This document shows positions 59,382 through 64,000 of a DNA stretch of 64,000 nucleotides, piece by piece. A program made the translations under genes and the position numbers. The stretch is from Lachnospiraceae bacterium (GTDB taxonomy: Bacteria; Bacillota; Clostridia; Lachnospirales; Lachnospiraceae): contig JAAUZI010000024.1 of NCBI GenBank assembly GCA_014804645.1, positions 16,736-80,735 of the forward strand, in the 5' to 3' direction. The first letter of the stretch is position 1; each line of letters starts with the position of its first letter. The notes below the pieces were generated by a model. It was not told where the DNA came from. It saw only the letters and a list, made by a program, of their open reading frames with translations, and did no database searches.

Positions 59382-60704
59382 TCATCCGCTTTCGGTGTCG
59401 GTACTGCCCGTAGGCTTGGTCGGAACGCTCCCATATCCTTCTTTCACCTTCACACTGAGAGCTGTGCCCGGATATTTCGCCTGCAGCTGTGATATCGCCT
59501 CATTGACCTTGGACTTATAGGCCGCATCGGTTCCCTCCGGCAGTACCAGTACGATCTGGTAAGATCTCGTTGCAGGATCCGAATCCACAGTTGCCTCCCC
59601 GCCACTCCCCATCACAGTAACGGAACTGCCCAAATTGGCTACTCCCGCATACATGTCATCAAAATTCTTACTCAGCCGATTCCGAATGCCATCCACATCC
59701 TGATAACTGCCGCTGGTGGGATCTATGGTGGTGATGGTCACAAACTCATTCTTTCCCCCGCTGTTTACATAGGCGTCAAAACCCTGTCCACTGGAGGTAT
59801 AGACATAGCCCTCTTTCTCCTCTCCCACAATGTACTTCCCCCTTGCGGTAGGAGCCATACTGGTCCAGATGCTCCTGGGAGTGACCAGAGACGCCCCATC
59901 CCCCCAGGCCAGGGTCTTGGCCGTCTGGCGGAATGTGAAGGTAAAATCTGTCTTCAGCAGCTGGATTACTCTCACTTGATAGGTACATACCAGATGAATC
60001 TCATTGGAAGAGCCGTAAGCCATCAGCGAAGTATACTGGAAGTCCAGCCCGTCCATCCCATCCACCACATGGAGCCTGCGCAGAAAAGCGTCCGGGTCGT
60101 CCCCGGCGAAGGATTTCAGATTCTTGGACATAAACGCCTTGGCCATAATCTGTCCCAAATATACTTTTGCCGCCTCCGTCATCTCCCGACCCGCCAGCTT
60201 ACCCATACCAATCAAGAAAGCCTTGGGATCCTCCGCTATATCATTTGCCAGACTGGACACGGTTTGGTTCGCGGCATCCGCCCCCTCTATCAGACGATTT
60301 ACCGCACTGTCAAAATTCCTCTCGTCAAAACTGGAGCCCGCCTCACCGAAAGAATCCATCATCTGCCCCAGTCCGGCCATGGTGTTCTTCACCGTCTCCT
60401 GCGCCCTTTCCGTGCCATTGCTTTGGTCAGCATTGACATCGTCCAGTTGGAACTTATAATACAAATAGCAGTACTGCGATATCTCCTTGGCGGCAGAGTT
60501 GAGGGCCACCGCCATCTTGCTCTGGGTGTAGGCAATGTCCGCAATGGACAATATAATCAGCATCGTAAAGATAAAGGCGGTCATGGAGATAATCGCCTCA
60601 ACGACTACAGCGCCTCTCTCCCTGCTCTCTTTCGTTGATTTATTTCCGCATACCACAGGTTCCGTCTGTGATACTGCGCCATTCATATTAATCTTACTTT
60701 GCAT
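59382..60704 (-). CDS. TadE-like pilus-associated membrane protein
   Basis: This 440-residue protein has a basic N-terminal leader (about residues 1-30) ending in RERGAVVVEA, the G/E prepilin-type cleavage signature of TadE/Flp-like proteins, followed by one hydrophobic helix (IISMTAFIFTMLIILSIADIAYT). The long outer domain includes coiled-coil and beta-rich parts, with a C-terminal end rich in Thr/Ser/Gly. It is a likely substrate of the prepilin peptidase downstream. The start ATG at 60704 has AAGGGG upstream. The leader region contains the hairpin at 60648-60677, so part of the leader is encoded by a repeat sequence. Confidence 0.85.
   Translation of the reverse strand: MQSKINMNGAVSQTEPVVCGNKSTKESRERGAVVVEAIISMTAFIFTMLIILSIADIAYTQSKMAVALNSAAKEISQYCYLYYKFQLDDVNADQSNGTERAQETVKNTMAGLGQMMDSFGEAGSSFDERNFDSAVNRLIEGADAANQTVSSLANDIAEDPKAFLIGMGKLAGREMTEAAKVYLGQIMAKAFMSKNLKSFAGDDPDAFLRRLHVVDGMDGLDFQYTSLMAYGSSNEIHLVCTYQVRVIQLLKTDFTFTFRQTAKTLAWGDGASLVTPRSIWTSMAPTARGKYIVGEEKEGYVYTSSGQGFDAYVNSGGKNEFVTITTIDPTSGSYQDVDGIRNRLSKNFDDMYAGVANLGSSVTVMGSGGEATVDSDPATRSYQIVLVLPEGTDAAYKSKVNEAISQLQAKYPGTALSVKVKEGYGSVPTKPTGSTDTESG
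60648..60677 (-). repeat. Leader-hairpin module inside the TadE-like coding sequence
   Basis: GCATACCACAGG and CTGTGATACTGC pair in the same way as the leader elements at 17405, 58551 and 59298, but here the sequence lies in codons 10-19 of the TadE-like gene and encodes part of the N-terminal leader (SQTEPVVCG). Confidence 0.65.
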
Positions 60705-60705
60705 A

Positions 60706-63700
60706 TCAATAGCCCCTTATGGTCTCCACCTCGAAGGTACACCAGTCGTTTTTCATGGTCGGATCGTCCACATAATCTGTATAATAGGGTAGCGTCAGCA
60801 TCAGGGGATCCACTCTCAGCTTGGCTTTCAGTTGAAAATAGACCTGAGTATTGGCCAGATTATAGTCCGACTTGCCTGTAGCCTTGCACATGTTGGCCTG
60901 TATCACGTCCGCCATGCGCAGATACATCTTCTCCGAGGCCTCGTCTTCCCTCTGCAATCCCAGATAGACGAACAGGGTCAGGTAATCGCTGTACTGCAGG
61001 CCCTTGCCGGGGTTCTGTTTTGTTTTTGGATCAAGATTATTAATCGCATCCATGATATCACCCAATTTTTTGTTTTCCCAATAACCTTCATCACCGCCGA
61101 TTTCCTTAAGATCACCGCCGATTTCCTTAAGATCACCGCCAATTCCCTTAAGATCACCGCCGATTCCCTCAAGACTATACCACCAGTCTCCAGCCTGTTT
61201 ATATAACTCTACAGGGAATCCTGCTGCCAGCCGATCCATGTCGTTACAAGTCTCAAAAACAGTGAGTATGGGCAGCAAAATCACCTTGGTCAACGCTGCG
61301 GGAATTACCCCTGCCGTCAATGTCATAATACACTTCGCAACCCCGTTAATCGCTTTGGATGTATTGTTGTTTCCTTGCCAGAAATTGGCAAATGCCGATA
61401 TCAGATTTACGACATAGCGGATTTTATATATATCCTCATAGGCTGCTTTCACATTACTTGCATTGGACTCTCCATATAGTATGTATTCTACCTCTGCCAG
61501 ATAAGCCGCATTGTTATCCTTGTTAATCAGTCTATTCGTCAGTGTCTTGTTGTAAGTGTCCTTTGGATTTTCACTGAGCCACGTGCCAGGCTCCTCTTTG
61601 GAACCCTCTTTCCGGGCATAGGCATTCTCACATGTGGATAGCGTCAGTTCTGTCTTTTTTACCTCTCCTTCTTTTTTCCCCTGTATAGAGTACTTCCCTT
61701 CCATTTCAAAGGTATCATAACTGAACATCTCCATAATGTATATGGTTACATAGAGGTCATCCCTGATATTGTCAACCTCACCATTAAGCAGATTGCTTAC
61801 AATCTTAATCAGCCCTGTCAACATGCTTTCAGCAAATTCAAAACCGTGACCCTGAGAGCTCTCCGTTGGCGTAATCTCCGTGCCCCCACCCCGATACTCT
61901 CTATTTTTGGCCTCCTCTTTCCTTTTGTCGGCCTGGTCGTTAGCCTCTTTCTGCTCCTTTTCCTCATCTTCCACCGCGCTACGGGGCGTATCCTTGAACT
62001 TACTATGCATATAAACATACAAATCCGGCGTGTCTATATTTTTCGTGTTCGGGCTCATCAGCGGGTTATAGGCATTGTCACTTATATCATGCAGTGCCGC
62101 AATGGTTCCTGTATTCGGCACAAACAGTTGGGAAAATGTACTGTCGGCATATCCCCTGACTTCCTGGTTGGTCAGTCCGATGGCATCTTTCCGAACCACA
62201 GTGCCAGCGCAGCTCTTCATAGCGTCCACATTCATGATCTCCAGCAGCATACTGTTCCCATATTTCATTTCCTCAATGGCATTGTTGATGATCTGGTACT
62301 GGCTGCGTATGTTTGCCAGCCTAGTTCTCATCGCTCTGACTGCCTCTCTGTCAATGGTTATCTCCATGGAATCGCTGGTTTGGTGATTTTGAAACTTCTC
62401 GTCCTCCTCATCCTTCAGACTCTTAAGTTTCGCAATCTCATCCCGGTGTTCCTTCGCCATATCCGTGGAAACATAATTTGCGGAATTAGTCCAGATATTC
62501 AGTGCTGAGGCATAATTTCCGGCCAGATCATAGAGATTGTCCATCGGAGCGGGAGTTCCGTCTTCCCCTTCATTTAAAAGCCGATTCAGTAATCTCCTGT
62601 AAGTGTTCACAGTCTTTTGCATCTCATCCAAATGTTTCTGGATATAAAGAACCGCCTCCTCCAGAGACATTTTCTGACCGTCCACATCCACTTTCAGATA
62701 CGATGGCTGAAGCTCTCTTAAATGCTCCTGCGAGACCTGTTCCAGCTGGTTCACCGCATTCAGATATCTGTCTGTACTGTCGGTGACCCCTTCCACCAGA
62801 TATTGCCCGTGGAGAGATTTTACATCGTTTAAAATTTTTTCCCTTTTACTCTCCCAGTTGGGCGGCATATCATTGCCGGGTTCGCAGTCCTTTATAGCGA
62901 GCACCTTGGCATAAGCCACGGCCATAGCATCCGCTTTGTGACTCAACTCCGCAGTGTAGTTGGTTCCCGTCCGGGAATTGACAGCATTCTCCATCTGTAC
63001 CCACCACTGAATGACATGGGCATCGTTATCTCCCGTGCCCGGCAGAGTATTCATCAGGCCGCTGCTCGCATCAATAAAATCATTTTTTGCCGCAACAAAT
63101 TCATCCTTGGCTGTTGTCAGTTCCTCTAACAACGCTGTCACCTTGTCTCCGTCAATATAGTAGGTCGGTTCCGGCGATGAATCGGTGGTGGATTCCGGAG
63201 CCGCTGTCGCCCCAGGCTCCGGAGTAACTGATGGAGCCGGAGTCGGCGTTTCCTTTCGAGAATATATCTCTGCACTGGTTTTGTCATAATCGTCTTTATA
63301 TTTTTCCAAATCCAAGACGACCCGGCTGTAGGAATTGCTCAGATCCCCGGTGTTCATCAAATTGCCCACCAGATAGCGGTGAATCTCCCCATAGACCGTC
63401 CGGTAATTCTCCAGGTTCTGCGCATACTCCTGCAGCTTTCCGGCGGACATGTTCTCCCCGTTGTCACCCACCTTGTCCGTGTAGTCCCGAGTGAGCCAGT
63501 ACACGTCAAAAGCAGCTTTCAGCAATTCTCCTTCCGCCTTATAAAAGTCTGTCTTATTATCCACAATGGTCTTATTTTGATCACTCTCCAGAAAAGCTTT
63601 TACGCCCGATTTGTCGCTATTTATCTTCTCAACAATCTCCTGCGCTATCACAATCGGGCCGCGGTATTTCATAAACTCCACAATCTGTTCCTGCAAGATC

Positions 63701-64000
63701 GTGGCATTGTACATATTGGCCCCGTCGAGAGGCGTAATCACAGCTCCCTCCGTCTGATTCTGAACCTGCAGGATATCGCTGATAGTCTCATCGTCAAATC
63801 TACTGCTTATCTCCTTCATTACCCTCTGATACAGTAGCTGAATTTCCTCGTCATCCACATCCTGGGAGTGGAGCGCTGTATCATAGTATTCCGTAACCAG
63901 ACTATAATACTCGCTGATATTCTGGCAGGAACCCATAAGCCCATAATATTCGCTCAGATCATAGTCGTAGTTAGTCATCAGTGTGGAGAGCGCCAGGTCT
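60706..64000 (-). CDS. DUF5702-like large surface protein, 5' end beyond window
   Basis: The reading frame stays open through the right edge at 64000: the ATG at 63978 is internal, since the codons before it read DLALST and continue the same protein, a typical start region for DUF5702-like Tad-locus proteins (YD...LSEYYGLMGS). At least 1097 residues are encoded. The protein is mostly helical and hydrophilic, with a Pro/Thr/Ser-rich linker around residues 245-275 (TPTPAPSVTPEPGATAAPES) and a heptad tandem repeat near residue 935. It ends in VDDPTMKNDWCTFEVETIRGY. The N-terminal signal or prepilin leader should be upstream, off the window. Role unknown; it probably joins the pilus assembly. Confidence 0.8.
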   Translation of the reverse strand, partial: DLALSTLMTNYDYDLSEYYGLMGSCQNISEYYSLVTEYYDTALHSQDVDDEEIQLLYQRVMKEISSRFDDETISDILQVQNQTEGAVITPLDGANMYNATILQEQIVEFMKYRGPIVIAQEIVEKINSDKSGVKAFLESDQNKTIVDNKTDFYKAEGELLKAAFDVYWLTRDYTDKVGDNGENMSAGKLQEYAQNLENYRTVYGEIHRYLVGNLMNTGDLSNSYSRVVLDLEKYKDDYDKTSAEIYSRKETPTPAPSVTPEPGATAAPESTTDSSPEPTYYIDGDKVTALLEELTTAKDEFVAAKNDFIDASSGLMNTLPGTGDNDAHVIQWWVQMENAVNSRTGTNYTAELSHKADAMAVAYAKVLAIKDCEPGNDMPPNWESKREKILNDVKSLHGQYLVEGVTDSTDRYLNAVNQLEQVSQEHLRELQPSYLKVDVDGQKMSLEEAVLYIQKHLDEMQKTVNTYRRLLNRLLNEGEDGTPAPMDNLYDLAGNYASALNIWTNSANYVSTDMAKEHRDEIAKLKSLKDEEDEKFQNHQTSDSMEITIDREAVRAMRTRLANIRSQYQIINNAIEEMKYGNSMLLEIMNVDAMKSCAGTVVRKDAIGLTNQEVRGYADSTFSQLFVPNTGTIAALHDISDNAYNPLMSPNTKNIDTPDLYVYMHSKFKDTPRSAVEDEEKEQKEANDQADKRKEEAKNREYRGGGTEITPTESSQGHGFEFAESMLTGLIKIVSNLLNGEVDNIRDDLYVTIYIMEMFSYDTFEMEGKYSIQGKKEGEVKKTELTLSTCENAYARKEGSKEEPGTWLSENPKDTYNKTLTNRLINKDNNAAYLAEVEYILYGESNASNVKAAYEDIYKIRYVVNLISAFANFWQGNNNTSKAINGVAKCIMTLTAGVIPAALTKVILLPILTVFETCNDMDRLAAGFPVELYKQAGDWWYSLEGIGGDLKGIGGDLKEIGGDLKEIGGDEGYWENKKLGDIMDAINNLDPKTKQNPGKGLQYSDYLTLFVYLGLQREDEASEKMYLRMADVIQANMCKATGKSDYNLANTQVYFQLKAKLRVDPLMLTLPYYTDYVDDPTMKNDWCTFEVETIRGY
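61091..61174. repeat. 21-bp tandem repeat, four copies, in the DUF5702-like gene
   Basis: Four units of tcaccgccgatttccttaag(a) with small changes follow each other. They encode IGGDLK(G/E) heptads (GIGGDLKGIGGDLKE and on). The copies are near-identical at the DNA level, so the array may vary in number between strains. Confidence 0.85.

Noticed and set aside
63976..63978. ATG as the start of the DUF5702-like gene
   Set aside because: The frame is open beyond it and the preceding codons fit the protein family, so the true start is outside the window.

Overview
This window looks like a chromosomal segment of a gut-type Clostridia bacterium, most likely Lachnospiraceae. The reasons are family-level: an Rnf complex in rnfCDGEAB order, a sodium-pumping biotin decarboxylase operon, the cmk-ispH-S1 cluster, the era / small ORF / recO cluster, a single-chain glycyl-tRNA synthetase, and a large Tad-like locus with FHA, phosphatase and kinase genes. 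Base composition is about half G+C. Nearly every gene is on the minus strand; the one clear plus-strand gene is the RNase H-like gene at 5664-6767. No tRNA, rRNA, CRISPR array, insertion sequence or prophage was seen.

Layout. 7-5349: rnfC-D-G-E-A-B. 5664-12801: RNase H-like gene, a cheR-type methyltransferase, S1-domain protein, ispH, cmk, an HI0933-type flavoprotein and an RpiR-family regulator. 13067-18881: a TetR-family regulator beside a five-gene operon holding two carboxyltransferases, one biotin carrier and the two membrane parts of a Na+ pump. 19039-25368: two DacF-type carboxypeptidases, scpA-scpB, a metallophosphoesterase, a CmpB-type membrane protein and rpsU. 25530-35185: alaS, an Hsp70 paired with a J-like/TPR protein, glyQS and a lipoprotein. 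35254-42232: a probable operon running from a sigma-like gene through an unknown gene, an M16C peptidase, a DUF4349 lipoprotein, era and a YqzL-like small gene to recO. 42320-44301: a rhomboid-like membrane protein and an Rpn-family nuclease. 44552-64000: a co-directional locus of about 20 kb running off the right edge. In transcription order it holds a DUF5702-like surface protein (5' end cut), a TadE-like protein, an A24 prepilin peptidase, a WG-repeat protein, an FHA protein, a PP2C phosphatase, a one-TM protein, two GT-C-like membrane proteins, a 52-aa TM protein, a Ser/Thr kinase with a beta-propeller, and a large secreted LysM protein.

How it fits together. Rnf and the decarboxylase pump are both classic ion-gradient machines and could share one Na+ circuit. 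The right-hand locus combines pilus or secretion parts with a complete phospho-threonine circuit (kinase, phosphatase, FHA reader), so assembly or export is probably controlled by phosphorylation.

The most unusual signal is between the genes. Many intergenic gaps hold imperfect or perfect palindromes. Several belong to recognisable families that sit in sense orientation just before the Shine-Dalgarno of the next gene and seem to supply part of it. Five related leader hairpins occur at 5600, 17405, 58551, 59298 and 60648, the last inside a coding sequence. A second group carries a GGAACTC-like box just upstream of the ribosome site of rnfB, rpiR, the J/TPR gene and the FHA gene. Two copies of a third, larger palindrome (1552 and 21943) differ by a nested insertion of two small palindromes.
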